Shown here piece after piece: positions 26,424 to 37,027 of a DNA stretch of 64,000 nucleotides; position 1 is the stretch's first letter, and each line of letters opens with the position of its first letter. The notes below the pieces were generated by a model. It worked only from the letters and a program-made list of their open reading frames with translations. It made no database searches and was not told the DNA's origin. A program made the position numbers and the translations under genes. Origin of the DNA: Sphingobacteriales bacterium (GTDB taxonomy: Bacteria; Bacteroidota; Bacteroidia; Sphingobacteriales; Sphingobacteriaceae); contig JAQBOG010000006.1 in NCBI GenBank assembly GCA_028288165.1, positions 30,153 through 94,152 on the forward strand, in the 5' to 3' direction.

Positions 26424-27119
26424 ATGAAATTCTTAGCAATCGCATTTCTTCTACTTTCCACCACTTTTTCACAGGCGCAAACCCCAGTGACTAATCAGAA
26501 TTTGTTTGATACCGTTGGCTTTATACCAGAGCATTATGCCAAACGGATTGAAATATTTGAGAAACAACCAATTGTACCTGGAAGAATCATTTTCCTGGGA
26601 AATAGTATTACTGAAATGGGCGATTGGAAAAAACTGACAGGCGATACTACTGTAATAAACCAAGGCATAAGCGGCGATATTACGTATGGTGTACTTAAAA
26701 GGCTGGACGATGTGATTATTAGAAAGCCATCTAAAATCTTCATTTTAATTGGCATCAATGATATTGGAAAGGATATTCCGCCGGCGGTAATTGCCGATAA
26801 CTACCGCAAAATCATCAACCAGATTAATAGCGAAAGTCCCTCAACCAAAGTGTATGTACAAAGCATTTTACCTGTAAATCCACAAGTCAAAAATTTTCCG
26901 CAACATTATGATAAGCCAGAAAAAATAGCTCAATCGAATGCGTTGATCAAAAAAGTAGCACTCAATCTAAACTGCACTTTCATAAACCTAATACCGCTAT
27001 TTTCCGACAAACAAGGCCGTTTAAAAAACAACTTAACTAAAGATGGTTTACACCTTACCTCAGACGGTGGTGGCTATGATTTATGGATTAACTACTTGAA
27101 GCAAAAAGGATATTTATAA
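26424..27119 (+). CDS. Secreted SGNH/GDSL-family esterase
   Basis: 231 residues with a signal peptide (MKFLAIAFLLLSTTFSQAQ). The SGNH blocks are FLGNSITEMGDW (Ser nucleophile; GNSIT in place of GDSL), a Gly in the INQGISGD block, GINDIG with the Asn, and DGLHLTSDGG with the D-x-x-H dyad. The family removes acyl groups from carbohydrates or lipids. The neighbouring sialate-O-acetylesterase-type gene, 134 bp downstream in the same direction, suggests de-acetylation of an external polysaccharide in the periplasm or outside the cell. Confidence 0.92.
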   Translation: MKFLAIAFLLLSTTFSQAQTPVTNQNLFDTVGFIPEHYAKRIEIFEKQPIVPGRIIFLGNSITEMGDWKKLTGDTTVINQGISGDITYGVLKRLDDVIIRKPSKIFILIGINDIGKDIPPAVIADNYRKIINQINSESPSTKVYVQSILPVNPQVKNFPQHYDKPEKIAQSNALIKKVALNLNCTFINLIPLFSDKQGRLKNNLTKDGLHLTSDGGGYDLWINYLKQKGYL

Positions 27120-27253
27120 AGGTAAAATCATAATTATCGAACCTAAAACCTAAAAAAACACATACAACATCATATTTGTATCACTTTTGGATTTGAAATC
27201 ATGTGTTGTAACGTGTTATTTTTTGAATATTTGTAATCCAATCAATATTTTAA

Positions 27254-28663
27254 ATGAAACAATTATTTACCGCTTTCCTATTGCTTTTGGCCATTTATGC
27301 CAAAGGTGATATTACGCTTCCTGCTGTTTTAGGCAACAACATGGTTCTACAGCAACAATCAACTGTTAAACTTTGGGGCTGGGGCAGTTCTACTGAAAAG
27401 ATTTTTATTACCACTTCATGGGATAACAAAACAGATTCTGTGGTAGCTAACGGAAATGCAACGTGGCAATTGGATGTACAAACACCAAAAGCTGGCGGTC
27501 CGTACACAATCACGTTTAAAGGCAGAAACACCATCACCCTTTCCAATGTTTTAATTGGGGAAGTTTGGGTTTGTTCGGGTCAATCCAACATGGAATATCA
27601 TGCTTTTTATAAAGGTTCCAGGGATGCGCAAGCCGAATTACCTTATGCCAATAACCCTAATATTCGATTTTTTCAGGTCCCTAAAATGACCGCTAAATAT
27701 CCTCAGGAAAACTTAAATGCAAGTTGGGCGGCTTCTGATTCAAATACGCTTAAAAACTTTAGTCAGGTCGCCTATTTTTTCGGTAAGAAATTAAACAAAG
27801 ATTTGAACGTCCCGATCGGGTTAATTCTTGCAGCTTGGGGAGGCACACCCGCGGAAACCTGGACACCCACAGAGGCGATTAACAACGATAAATTATTAAA
27901 AGATGCCATAGCTGTTCAAAAACAAACTCCATGGTGGCCAAAAGATGCTGGTTTAGCATATAATAGCATGCTTGCACCACTTACAAATTTCAAAATTGCA
28001 GGTGCGCTTTGGTATCAGGGCGAAGGAAATACCGCAACTGCAACTACCTATAAAGAGCTTTTAAGTACCATGATCAACTCCTGGAGAAAGGAATGGAACA
28101 ACGAATTTCCTTTCTATATCGTTCAAATCGGTCCTTACAAATACGGCAACAAATATGTAGGATCCCTTATCCGCGAAGCACAAGCTAAAACAGCAGCCAC
28201 TCTGCCAAAAACAGGCTACATATCCATTAATGACTTGGTTGATGATGTAAATGATATTCATCCATGGAACAAAAAAGAAGTTGGCGTACGGTTAGCGAAC
28301 TTGGCTCTTGTGGATACCTATAAACAAAGTAAAATTGTAGGCAGAACACCAGAATTTAAATCAATCAGTGTCCACAACAGTGAAATAACTGTCGAATTTA
28401 ATAACGTTCCAACCAGCTTGATCGCCAAAAACAAAGAAATTGCAGATTTATTTATTGCTGGATCAGATCAGGTTTTTCATCCTGCACAAGGAAAAATTAA
28501 AAAAGGAAAACTTATTGTATCAAGCAAACTAGTTAAACAACCTGTTGCGGTAAGATATGCCTTTAGTAATGCTGCCACAGGCAATTTATTCACAAAAGAA
28601 GGCTTGCCTGTTGCTTCATTTAGGTCAGACGAATGGCCGCTTGATACGTCATCGGAAAAATAA
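27254..28663 (+). CDS. Secreted sialate-O-acetylesterase-type (SASA) esterase
   Basis: 469 residues with a signal peptide (MKQLFTAFLLLLAIYAKGD). WVCSGQSNMEYHAF near residue 110 holds the nucleophilic Ser in the GQSNM motif. ALWYQGEGN near 255 and VNDIHPWNKKEVG near 333 (Asp-x-x-His) complete the active site. Typical length for the family. It would remove O-acetyl groups from sialic acids or, more broadly, from xylan or pectin side chains. Its pairing with the SGNH gene fits a small carbohydrate-deacetylation unit. Confidence 0.92.
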   Translation: MKQLFTAFLLLLAIYAKGDITLPAVLGNNMVLQQQSTVKLWGWGSSTEKIFITTSWDNKTDSVVANGNATWQLDVQTPKAGGPYTITFKGRNTITLSNVLIGEVWVCSGQSNMEYHAFYKGSRDAQAELPYANNPNIRFFQVPKMTAKYPQENLNASWAASDSNTLKNFSQVAYFFGKKLNKDLNVPIGLILAAWGGTPAETWTPTEAINNDKLLKDAIAVQKQTPWWPKDAGLAYNSMLAPLTNFKIAGALWYQGEGNTATATTYKELLSTMINSWRKEWNNEFPFYIVQIGPYKYGNKYVGSLIREAQAKTAATLPKTGYISINDLVDDVNDIHPWNKKEVGVRLANLALVDTYKQSKIVGRTPEFKSISVHNSEITVEFNNVPTSLIAKNKEIADLFIAGSDQVFHPAQGKIKKGKLIVSSKLVKQPVAVRYAFSNAATGNLFTKEGLPVASFRSDEWPLDTSSEK

Positions 28664-28715
28664 TTTGTACGCATTTAACTGATAATTGGAATTAAGATAG
28701 GTATCCACATACTTT

Positions 28716-28789
28716 GGGCGTTTTAACAGGCTTTTGCTCCAATCTTTTTGCGATAGGGGCAAAAAGGATTTCCACGCAATCCTTAACGC
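28716..28789 (+). repeat. Dispersed hairpin element, copy 5 (degenerate)
   Basis: This is the shortest and most diverged copy: TTTGGGCGTT, then a TTTTTGC/GCAAAAA stem around a 6-nt loop, ending CCTTAACGC. It lies between the esterase and ATP-grasp genes. Confidence 0.75.
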
Positions 28790-28854
28790 ATATAGCATAT
28801 CATTGAGCTTTTTATTCAAGTTATTTCAAAGCTGGTAATTACTATTATTGTAAA

Positions 28855-29916
28855 ATGGTAAGCTTTAAAAACGTTTTATATCGTGTAGCCCATTGGGAAA
28901 CGTGGGACTGGCGGATAAAATACATTCCACTCGTCCCTTTTTGGGTTTGGCATTGCATCCGTTCAGGTTCGTTTTGGTTCTTCACTCCCTCAAATCCCAC
29001 CTTAACTTTCGGAGGGTTTGAAGGCGAAACTAAACAAGCCATAAACAGTCACCTTCCAATTGAGAGCTACCCTAATAGTATTTACATTCAAGCGCATTCA
29101 GATTTTAATTCTCTGGAAAAATTGGTGAAAAATAATTTCACATATCCAATTGCTGTAAAGCCCAACATTGGCCGTATGGGTTTTATGTTCCGAATTATAA
29201 ATAACCACTCAGAGCTTAAGCTTTATCATGAAAAGATGCCTGTAGACTACATTATACAGGATTTGGTTAAGTATCCACTGGAAGTCAGTGTATTTTACTA
29301 TCGGTTCCCAAACCAACAAGAAGGCGTTATAACGGGGTTTATCAAAAAGGAATTTCTACAGGTTATTGGTGATGGCAACTCCACATTGCTACAATTAATG
29401 CAAAACTATCCTCGAATACGTTTTCGGTTAGAGGAAATGAGATCGAAACATAAAGAACACTTAAATATCGTGATTCCCGAAAATGAAATTTTCTATTTAA
29501 GTTATGCATTAAACCTGAGCAGAGGTGGTAAGCTAGTGAGTTTAGAACATGAAAAAGACAAACGTTTATTGAATGTTTTCGATAAGTTAAGTGCATTTTC
29601 TAAAACCCTTTATTACGGACGATATGATATTAAATGCCAGTCGGTGGAGGATCTTAAACAGGGCAAAAACTTTTCGATATTAGAGTTTAATGGAAGTGGA
29701 GCGGAGCCACATCATGTATATGGAAATGGGTTTACACTCTTTCAGGCTTGTAAAATATTGGCTCACCATTGGAATATTCTTTATAAAATATCGAAGTTAA
29801 ATCATAAAAACGGGGTGCCTTACATGAAATTTACAGAAGGTTGGAAGTTAATGAAAACCTGTAGAAGGCGCTTTGCAATACTGGGTAAACTAGATTCTGA
29901 ATTTCCTGTTTCTTAA
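28855..29916 (+). CDS. ATP-grasp-like protein (D-Ala-D-Ala-ligase-like), function unknown
   Basis: 353 residues. YPIAVKPNIGRMGFMFRII near residue 95-115 resembles the ATP-grasp VKPxxGxxG lysine loop. VDYIIQDLVKYPLEVSVFYY fits the adenine strand and the following region, and FSILEFNGSGAEPHHVYG near 285 fits the metal-binding LExN block. There is no signal peptide, though the N-terminus has aromatic-rich segments (YIPLVPFWVWHC). ATP-grasp enzymes join a carboxylate to an amine or similar nucleophile. It lies 80 bp upstream of the GntA-like/DUF1989 pair and may belong with it. The substrate is not predictable. Confidence 0.65.
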   Translation: MVSFKNVLYRVAHWETWDWRIKYIPLVPFWVWHCIRSGSFWFFTPSNPTLTFGGFEGETKQAINSHLPIESYPNSIYIQAHSDFNSLEKLVKNNFTYPIAVKPNIGRMGFMFRIINNHSELKLYHEKMPVDYIIQDLVKYPLEVSVFYYRFPNQQEGVITGFIKKEFLQVIGDGNSTLLQLMQNYPRIRFRLEEMRSKHKEHLNIVIPENEIFYLSYALNLSRGGKLVSLEHEKDKRLLNVFDKLSAFSKTLYYGRYDIKCQSVEDLKQGKNFSILEFNGSGAEPHHVYGNGFTLFQACKILAHHWNILYKISKLNHKNGVPYMKFTEGWKLMKTCRRRFAILGKLDSEFPVS

Positions 29917-29996
29917 GCTGCTTTTCATTTAAACACATTGGCTTTAAAGTTGATAAGAACTAAGTATCTATCTTCCAAAAAAGTGTAATAAAGCCG

Positions 29997-30692
29997 ATGA
30001 GTAGTACCAAAACCGAAGCTGGTATAATTAACGAATACCTCAAATATATTGGCAATAACAGTTTTCCATGTATTGCTGCTAAAGCGGCGCTTGCCAGAGC
30101 ACAAATAAAATGTTTGGTAGTGGGGCACATGGCTTGCCCTGCCGATGACCAACATATTTTAAGCTTTTTATATGATTTTATCGATAGTTTTAGAAAATCA
30201 AAGGACCTTTATCACAGTGCAACTATTATTTTTAAGGAGCCTGCTGTGTTAAATGAAACTATTTTTGATCGGTTAATGTGGATGCGGCTTCAGGCTCTTT
30301 CGGATTTAGATGTTGTCAATTTTAGTTATGATAAAAGAGTAGAAAGCAATCCAATCTTGCCTGAATTTAGCTTTAGCTTGAAAGAAGAGGCATTCTTTAT
30401 TATAGGCCTGCATCCTGCCAACAGCAGAATTATCCGCCAGTTTAATTACCCGGCCTTAACTTTTAACCCGCATACCCAGTTTGAACAATTACGCAACATG
30501 CATAAGTATGAAAAAATGCAAGAAGTAGTAAGAAAACGTGATTTAGAAGTTTCAGGTTCTATAAACCCCATGTTAACTAATTTTGGAGATGCTTCTGAAG
30601 TGTACCAATACAGCGGACAAACCTATGATCAAAATTGGAAGTGCCCACTAAACATTCATCATGCAAAATCTAACAATAATTCCGCCTCGTAG
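29997..30692 (+). CDS. GntA-like (YqcI/YcgG family) heme-dependent N-hydroxylase homologue
   Basis: 231 residues. Family signatures are FPCIAAKAALARAQ near 21-34, FFIIGLHPANSRIIRQFNYP near 133-152, TFNPHTQFEQLRNMHKYEKM and GSINPMLTNFGDASEVYQYSG, with WKCPL at the end. The founder with known chemistry, GntA, N-hydroxylates a guanidine in guanitoxin synthesis and binds heme; most family members are uncharacterised. The 3' end overlaps the DUF1989 gene by 32 nt in another frame, which implies coupled expression. I take the guanidino link as a hypothesis for this organism. Confidence 0.82.
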   Translation: MSSTKTEAGIINEYLKYIGNNSFPCIAAKAALARAQIKCLVVGHMACPADDQHILSFLYDFIDSFRKSKDLYHSATIIFKEPAVLNETIFDRLMWMRLQALSDLDVVNFSYDKRVESNPILPEFSFSLKEEAFFIIGLHPANSRIIRQFNYPALTFNPHTQFEQLRNMHKYEKMQEVVRKRDLEVSGSINPMLTNFGDASEVYQYSGQTYDQNWKCPLNIHHAKSNNNSAS

Positions 30693-31275
30693 TGGTACTT
30701 CTTTAATTCTAAAAAAGGGTCAGCGCTTAAAAGTAGTTGACGTTCAGGGGGAACAAGTTTCTGACCTCATTTGCTATAATGAGCACGATACAGGAGAATA
30801 CGTATCATCTGGTAGAACCATAGATTATGCTGAAACAATCTTTTTGACTACAAGCCATCCTTTCTATTCAAACCGTAGCAATATTATGTTTGAGATTGTA
30901 GAGGATACCGTTGGGCGGCATGATTTTTTATTAACGCCCTGCAGTGCAGATACTTTCAGGATCATTTACGGACATACTTCTCCTCATTGTGGTTGCTTCG
31001 GGAATCTTTGCAACGCGTTAAAACCTTATGGGATTAAGCCAGATAACATTCCTGTAAGCTTCAATATATTTATGCATGTAACTGTAGATGGCACTACTGG
31101 CAAAGTGGATGTTCTCCCACCAAAAAGCAAAGCCAATGATTTTATTGTTATCGAAGCAAAAATGGACTTGATAATCGGTTTAACTGCTTGCTCAGCAGAG
31201 ATGTCAAACAATTACGCTTTTAAGCCAATCGGCTACTCCATACTTGATAGCTCTGATAACTCTCATATCTTTTAG
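30661..31275 (+). CDS. DUF1989 (urea-carboxylase-associated / CgdAB-like) protein
   Basis: 204 residues. KGQRLKVVDVQGEQVSDLI near the N-terminus and GHTSPHCGCFGNLCNAL near 105-120 are the DUF1989 hallmarks; the His/Cys cluster is the probable metal or catalytic site. ACSAEMSN is near the C-terminus. Characterised relatives, CgdA/CgdB, deiminate carboxyguanidine in guanidine breakdown, and others are linked to urea carboxylase. Here there is no carboxylase, and the partner is the overlapping GntA-like gene. It converges on the hybrid kinase gene, with 7 bp between stops. Confidence 0.85.
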   Translation: MQNLTIIPPRSGTSLILKKGQRLKVVDVQGEQVSDLICYNEHDTGEYVSSGRTIDYAETIFLTTSHPFYSNRSNIMFEIVEDTVGRHDFLLTPCSADTFRIIYGHTSPHCGCFGNLCNALKPYGIKPDNIPVSFNIFMHVTVDGTTGKVDVLPPKSKANDFIVIEAKMDLIIGLTACSAEMSNNYAFKPIGYSILDSSDNSHIF

Positions 31276-31282
31276 GCAATAC

Positions 31283-34200
31283 TTAACTAACTGCCGCCTT
31301 TGAAACTACAATACTGGCTGTTTGTTTAAGTACCTCCATAAGTATTTCAAGCTTAATGGGTTTGGATATATAATCATTCATCCCGGCTTGCAAACAGGCT
31401 GTACGATCTTCCGGTAATGCATTTGCTGTCATGGCTACAATTTGTGGTTGCACAATAGCTTCTGAACTTCGGATGGTACGTGTAGCTTGTAAACCGTCCA
31501 TTTCAGGCATTAACATATCCATTAATATTACATCAAAAGGCGTCGCAGTCTGCATATCTACCGCTTCTTTTCCATTGTTTGCTATTTTCGGATCATAACC
31601 CAATTTATTAAGAACCCGCATGGCGAGTTTTTGATTGATCATATTATCCTCAGCAATCAAAATGCTCAAAGGGTACGCTTTAGCAAATTCTTCAGATAAC
31701 ACCGTTTGATTGCTTTTCTCGTCTGGGGCGATTGTTCCCTGATGCTTAAGCTCTAACTGAATTAACTTATATAGTTGTGCCTGTTTAATAGGTTTGGTTA
31801 ATACCGAATTGAACAAATGCGGATATTTAGATTTACTTTCATCTCCAACGGAACTTAAAAGTACGATTGGCATTTTCGGATATTTCAGTTTTATTTCGGT
31901 TGCCAGCATTACTCCATCCATTTCAGGCATTTGCATATCCGAAATTATAAGATGGAAACTTTCACCAAGTTTTAGAATATCTAAAGCCTGCTTACCTGAT
32001 GAGGCTAAAGTCGGACTTAGTTTCCAAAGTTCTAACTGAGCTTTTATGATGCTTAGGTTTGTAGCATTATCATCAACCACTAAAACTTTTTTACCTACAT
32101 TTTCTGTGGTATTAAATGACGCATATTGCCGAGTTGAATTTTGTGCTGCCTTGCACTGAATATAAAAGCTAAACGTAGTACCAACACCTTCCTGACTGCT
32201 AACGTTTACGTCGCCGCCCATCAGTTTAACTAAACGCTCGCTAATTGCCAAGCCAAGTCCGGTTCCTCCATACTTTCTGGTGGTTGAGGAATCCACTTGC
32301 GAAAACGCTTTAAACAATCGCGATAGTTTATCTTTTGGAATACCAATTCCTGAATCTTTCACATCAAAGCAAATTTGAAGCTCATCGCCAGCAGACTTAT
32401 CCAAACGCACATGTACAAATACCTCCCCCTGATGGGTAAACTTCATGGCATTGCTTACCAGATTTAGTAATACTTGCCTTAAACGCAGACTATCACCAAT
32501 GATCATAACAGGTAATAAATGATCTATTTGATACACTAAATCTAACCCTTGTTGAGCTGCTTTATTAGCAAATACATCTAAAACATTTTCTACACATTGG
32601 CGCAAGTCGAAATCATGGTGCTCTATTTCCATGTTACCACTTTCTATTTTAGAAAAATCTAGAATATCATTGATAACACCCAATAATGCATCGCCGCTAG
32701 TGTTGATAATATTTACATATTCTTCTTGTTCTTTGTTTAATGTGGTACCCGAAAGTAAGCTTGCCATACCCATTACTCCATTCATTGGCGTCCGTATTTC
32801 ATGACTCATGGTGGCTAAGAAGGCACTTTTTGCTTGATTTGCACGGTCAGCATCAGCTTTGGCAATCTCAGCTTCTTTACTTTTTACTTCAAGTTCAACG
32901 TTTAATAATTGCAGGTGTTCAGATTGGGATTGCAATTCTTCTGATTGAGCTTGAAGTTCTTCTGATTTTGATTGCAATTCGTGATTTACTCCTTTTAATG
33001 CTTCTGCCTGAACCCTTAATTCTTCTGCCTGCACTTCTAACTCTTCAGATTTTCGCACTAATTCCGTTGTTCGATGTTCAACCTGATTTTCTAATTCCGC
33101 TTTTTGAGCTTCAATATCTCTAACCCGATAGCGGTAATAGGCTATGGCTCCTCCAACTACTAAAACAAAAGCCAATGTTCTAAACCACCAGGTTTGCCAA
33201 AATGGTGGGGTAATGGTTATTTTAAGGCTATAACCCCTTTGATTCTGAAAATCATTCGTATTAGAAGCTTTAACTTGAAATAAATACTCTCCCGGATCAA
33301 GGTTCGTATAAGTAGCTGTATGACGTGTACTTACATTCCAATCTTTATCAAATCCATCTAACTTATAAGCATACTTAAGTTCATCATTCAAGCTGAAATC
33401 TAAAGAAGCAAAATCAATTGAAAATACAGACTGGCTATAATCGAGTGTAATTTCTTTAGTATAAGAAATATCCTTAACAAGTGGATTAGATCCATTTTTA
33501 TTTCCACCAACGACAATGGGCTGGTTAAATATGGAGAAACCGGTAAGAACCATTGGGAAGTTGTATGATCCTCTATTTATCTTATCAGGATGGAATTCAT
33601 TAAAGCCATTTATCCCTCCAAAATAAATCGCTCCATTACTGCTTTTCACGCCAGAATGGACTTTGAACTCTTCACTCTGTAAGCCATCAGTTGTGGTATA
33701 ATTGGCAAATGTTTTTTTACCAATATTAAATTTAGAAACACCATTATGTGTACTAAGCCACAAATTTCCTGAATTATCTGGCACAATGGCGTGAATAATT
33801 TCATTAGGCAAACCGTCTTTAATTCCGTAAACCACAAACTTATTTGTTTTTGTATTTAGTCGATTTAGACCTAAATAAGTACCTGCCCAAATATCACCCT
33901 GTTTGTCTTCATAAAGACAAAAAACGCTGTTATTACTGATGCTATTACCACCATTTGCCTGGAAGCGAGTGAAAATATTTGTTTTTGGATCAAACTTATT
34001 TAATCCTCCACCTTCGGTACCAATCCATAGATAACCATTGCTATCTTCAAGAATACAATAAATAGAATTATGACTGATGCTTTTTGAATTGGCATTATCA
34101 TTTTTAAAATTCTTAAATTTTCTGGTTTTGAAATCGTAGACATCTAATCCGCTACCAAACGTACCAATCCACATTTTCTTATCTTTGCTTAGTAACAAAG

Positions 34201-35593
34201 CGTAAATATTATTTGAGCTTAAGCCATTTTTATTGTTTGGTACATTTAATAGATTTTTTACACCCTGATAGTTTTTATTTAATATGCTTATACCATTTCC
34301 CCAGGTTCCAGCCCAAATATTACCTTCTAAATCTTCTTTAACAGCTAATACATATTGCTTAGGCAAAAAATTTCGGAACGTCCCTGTTTCTCTATCAAAA
34401 AGATCTAGTCCGCCACCATCAGTTCCAATCCATAAATAATTATTCGAGTCTTCGAAAATATCCAGTACCAGATTATTACTTAAACTATTTCCAGAAGAAT
34501 TATGTCTATAATGGACAAATTTGTTGGCGTTTTGATTGTATAGATTGATACCACTAGCATATGTTCCAACCCACATGTTCCCGTTTTTATCTTTATATAT
34601 CGAGTAGATGGAATTACTATTTAGACTATTTCTATCAACTTGATCTTGAGTAAAATTAGAAAATGTACTGTTAGAGGGATTTAGGATACTTAAGCCCCCA
34701 TTTTCAGTACCTAGCCAAATATTACCTAAATTATCTTCAGCAATAGACAAAATATTATTACTAGCTAGGCTATTGCTGCCACTTCCCTTTTGAAAATTTA
34801 CAAAGTCTGCTTTGCCATCAAACTTATATAGTCCAGAGAATCTTGAAGTGACCCACAACTGCTTGTTACGATCTTCGAATATTCGCAAGAACCTGTTTTC
34901 TGCTAAATTTTTACCATTTATAGTACCTTTAATACGACGGAATTTCTTCGTATTACTATCAAATAAATTTAAACCATCCTCCGTATCAGCCGAAGTAATC
35001 CATAAGTTATGTTTACTGTCTTCAAAAATTCCAGAAATGTTTATTTCAGTTAATTTTTCTCCTTTTCCCCTTGGATACTTGTAATGAATAAATGCTTTCG
35101 TTTGCGGATTAAATAAATCTAATCCAAACTCGCCTCCAATCCATAAATTGCCTTTACTATCTTCCTCTATAGCACGAATATGATTACTTCCAATACTATT
35201 TTTTGATTTCTCATTATGCTTAAATTGCTGAAACTTTTCGGTAGACGGATGGAATTGACTTAATCCTCCACCTCTTGTTCCAATCCAAATATTTCCTTTT
35301 GAATCTTCGTGAAGTGTTTCTATAAAGTTGAAGTTAATACTGTTGGGATCTGAAATAACATTCTTATAAACTTTAAATGTATATCCATCATAGCGATTCA
35401 ATCCATCCTGGGTACCAAACCACATAAAACCTCGTTTGTCTTGCAGTATGCAAGTAACATTCGTTTGAGATAAGCCTTCGGAGACGCCTATTTGTTTAAA
35501 CTTTAAGTTGAGTTTTTCCCCAAAAGCAGGCGAACAAATAAGAATGAAGAGATAAAATAAAGTACTTGATGCCCTTAATAAATTAAGTTTCAT
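31283..35593 (-). CDS. Hybrid two-component sensor with Reg_prop propellers and two receivers
   Basis: About 1436 residues from [13 protein letters not shown]; a longer frame uses TTG. A signal/anchor segment is followed by about 14 propeller blades with the GNIWIGT / [12 protein letters not shown] pattern to about residue 680, then a Y_Y_Y domain ([29 protein letters not shown]). A membrane helix lies near 800 ([16 protein letters not shown]). A long Glu/Gln coiled coil (about 820-915) leads to HisKA with H931 ([11 protein letters not shown]), HATPase, and receivers near 1168-1285 and 1310-1428. Unlike classical Bacteroides HTCS, no AraC-type HTH follows, so output must pass to other proteins. 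The ligand is presumably a glycan. Confidence 0.93.
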   Translation of the reverse strand: MKLNLLRASSTLFYLFILICSPAFGEKLNLKFKQIGVSEGLSQTNVTCILQDKRGFMWFGTQDGLNRYDGYTFKVYKNVISDPNSINFNFIETLHEDSKGNIWIGTRGGGLSQFHPSTEKFQQFKHNEKSKNSIGSNHIRAIEEDSKGNLWIGGEFGLDLFNPQTKAFIHYKYPRGKGEKLTEINISGIFEDSKHNLWITSADTEDGLNLFDSNTKKFRRIKGTINGKNLAENRFLRIFEDRNKQLWVTSRFSGLYKFDGKADFVNFQKGSGSNSLASNNILSIAEDNLGNIWLGTENGGLSILNPSNSTFSNFTQDQVDRNSLNSNSIYSIYKDKNGNMWVGTYASGINLYNQNANKFVHYRHNSSGNSLSNNLVLDIFEDSNNYLWIGTDGGGLDLFDRETGTFRNFLPKQYVLAVKEDLEGNIWAGTWGNGISILNKNYQGVKNLLNVPNNKNGLSSNNIYALLLSKDKKMWIGTFGSGLDVYDFKTRKFKNFKNDNANSKSISHNSIYCILEDSNGYLWIGTEGGGLNKFDPKTNIFTRFQANGGNSISNNSVFCLYEDKQGDIWAGTYLGLNRLNTKTNKFVVYGIKDGLPNEIIHAIVPDNSGNLWLSTHNGVSKFNIGKKTFANYTTTDGLQSEEFKVHSGVKSSNGAIYFGGINGFNEFHPDKINRGSYNFPMVLTGFSIFNQPIVVGGNKNGSNPLVKDISYTKEITLDYSQSVFSIDFASLDFSLNDELKYAYKLDGFDKDWNVSTRHTATYTNLDPGEYLFQVKASNTNDFQNQRGYSLKITITPPFWQTWWFRTLAFVLVVGGAIAYYRYRVRDIEAQKAELENQVEHRTTELVRKSEELEVQAEELRVQAEALKGVNHELQSKSEELQAQSEELQSQSEHLQLLNVELEVKSKEAEIAKADADRANQAKSAFLATMSHEIRTPMNGVMGMASLLSGTTLNKEQEEYVNIINTSGDALLGVINDILDFSKIESGNMEIEHHDFDLRQCVENVLDVFANKAAQQGLDLVYQIDHLLPVMIIGDSLRLRQVLLNLVSNAMKFTHQGEVFVHVRLDKSAGDELQICFDVKDSGIGIPKDKLSRLFKAFSQVDSSTTRKYGGTGLGLAISERLVKLMGGDVNVSSQEGVGTTFSFYIQCKAAQNSTRQYASFNTTENVGKKVLVVDDNATNLSIIKAQLELWKLSPTLASSGKQALDILKLGESFHLIISDMQMPEMDGVMLATEIKLKYPKMPIVLLSSVGDESKSKYPHLFNSVLTKPIKQAQLYKLIQLELKHQGTIAPDEKSNQTVLSEEFAKAYPLSILIAEDNMINQKLAMRVLNKLGYDPKIANNGKEAVDMQTATPFDVILMDMLMPEMDGLQATRTIRSSEAIVQPQIVAMTANALPEDRTACLQAGMNDYISKPIKLEILMEVLKQTASIVVSKAAVS

Positions 35594-36012
35594 AAAATGA
35601 TATAAGCAATGTTTCAATCTTTTGGCTGATGTAATTGGCTAAATTTATAGATCCTTATAAAAACTATAAAACAACAATATTGCTTATACGCGAAACTCAT
35701 TAAAGGTTACTATTATTTTAAGGATAATTAAGCTGAGGTTCATTTAACAACCTATTATGAGAATAATTTAATTTGTAAATTGCTGATTTGGCTAAAAGTC
35801 AAAAACGAAGTATTAGTTAGCGTGAAGGATAGTTATGACCGGATCTCTTTAGAAAAACAAAAAATCTTTTTACTCCGTTCGAAAGAAGATTGCTCCAACG
35901 GAGTTCCTTCGAAAAATCGGCAGTTCGCTCGAACAACAAAAAAATTAGACTCCACAAATTTCTGGGAACTAAATCGCTCCGTTGTTAATAAGATGTTAAA
36001 TATTAAGGGTAT
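35594..36012. other. Gap between hybrid kinase and GT9 genes
   Basis: No gene is seen. A 78-codon open frame here has no plausible composition or start context. It contains the inverted repeat CTCCGTT/AACGGAG (35873-35903) within a stretch rich in TTCGAAAGA-like words, possibly an old repeat. Confidence 0.5.
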
Positions 36013-37026
36013 CTAATTTTTAATGTTTACGTTTTCATCTTTATGTTGAAATAGCTCTCGTGTTTCTTTAAAAACCTGATCCAAGTCAGGATTGACAGTC
36101 CAATCAAAAACTCGATGAATTTCTCTATTGAGAGGTGCCCAACGTTCGGGTTCGCCGTCCATACTAATCACAATGCTAGGAGTTTTAAAAGCTGATGCCA
36201 AGTGCGACACCCCCGTACAGTTTGAAATCAACGCAAATGCATTTTTTATTAAAAAGCCAATTGCCCCCAAAGTAGTTTTTCCGGCAGCAAGAGTCGGAAC
36301 CTGGTTCATTTTATTTACCACTTCAGCTACAATTTTCATTTCATCTTTCGTACCCGTAATTACCGCTTCAAAACCCTGTTCAATGGCATAATCAGCGAGT
36401 TTGGCAAAGTATTCTGTAGGCCATTGACGCCAATCTCCGCGTGAACCCGGATGAATACAGACATATTGTTTAGGCTTTAGGTTAAGGTTAGCTTGATTGA
36501 AATCAGCTTCGTCTTGGGCGGTTAATGGAAACTCAAGATCATTGCCCTGAGATTCTATCCCTAAAAAGTTCATTAATGCTAAATGGCGCTCAATCTCTGA
36601 ACCTTGATCGGGGTATTCTAAAAACAGTCCATTAGGGGGGTAATAATGATCAGGTTTGAAAAAGCCCGCAGTATAATTTGCCCCAAAAATTTCTACCATC
36701 GGGTTAACTACCGAACCGTTACCTTGCATTTGAAGTACAAGATCAAATTCTCTATTTTGTACTTCCGATAAAAACTGAGTGAATGCTTCAGGGTTTATTT
36801 CTTGTTCGGGTAAGCCTGGAAAGCCCGGAAACCAAATAAAATCATCAATATAGTGAGGGAAACGTTCAATTAGAGATTTTGCCCAAGCTAATCCTGTTAA
36901 GGTAATTTCTGCATTGGGATAGGCATTTCTTAAGGCACGTATTGCTGGAATAGCACATAACAGATCACCTAATTGTAATGCCCTAAAAATAATTATCGTC
37001 TTAACCTCTGATGCAGGTATCTTCAT
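36013..37026 (-). CDS. GT9 (heptosyltransferase-like) glycosyltransferase
   Basis: 337 residues from the ATG MKIPASEVKTI, which lies 1 nt after the GT2 stop. A longer frame uses GTG and overlaps that gene. TIIIFRALQLGDLLCAIPAI is the GT9 signature, and the donor half has CIHPGSRGDWRQWPTEYFA and ALISNCTGVSHLASAFKTPS. The likely donor is ADP-heptose or a related sugar nucleotide. It is third in an operon after the carbamoyltransferase and GT2. Similar gene content to the 20-24 kb operon hints that both build one carbamoylated, heptose-containing glycan. Confidence 0.87.
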   Translation of the reverse strand: MKIPASEVKTIIIFRALQLGDLLCAIPAIRALRNAYPNAEITLTGLAWAKSLIERFPHYIDDFIWFPGFPGLPEQEINPEAFTQFLSEVQNREFDLVLQMQGNGSVVNPMVEIFGANYTAGFFKPDHYYPPNGLFLEYPDQGSEIERHLALMNFLGIESQGNDLEFPLTAQDEADFNQANLNLKPKQYVCIHPGSRGDWRQWPTEYFAKLADYAIEQGFEAVITGTKDEMKIVAEVVNKMNQVPTLAAGKTTLGAIGFLIKNAFALISNCTGVSHLASAFKTPSIVISMDGEPERWAPLNREIHRVFDWTVNPDLDQVFKETRELFQHKDENVNIKN

Positions 37027-37027
37027 A

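Noticed and set aside
32740..33123. Leucine-rich plus-strand ORF opposite the hybrid kinase coiled coil
   Set aside because: It is the antisense reading of a Glu/Gln/Ser-rich coiled coil, which always yields Leu-rich frames.
34000..35500. Apparent DNA repeats within 34-35.5 kb
   Set aside because: They are the repeated beta-propeller blades of the hybrid kinase, a protein-level repeat.
35780..36016. A 78-codon plus-strand ORF between the hybrid kinase and GT9 genes
   Set aside because: It overlaps the GT9 3' end, has no recognisable motif, and part of it comes from an inverted repeat.
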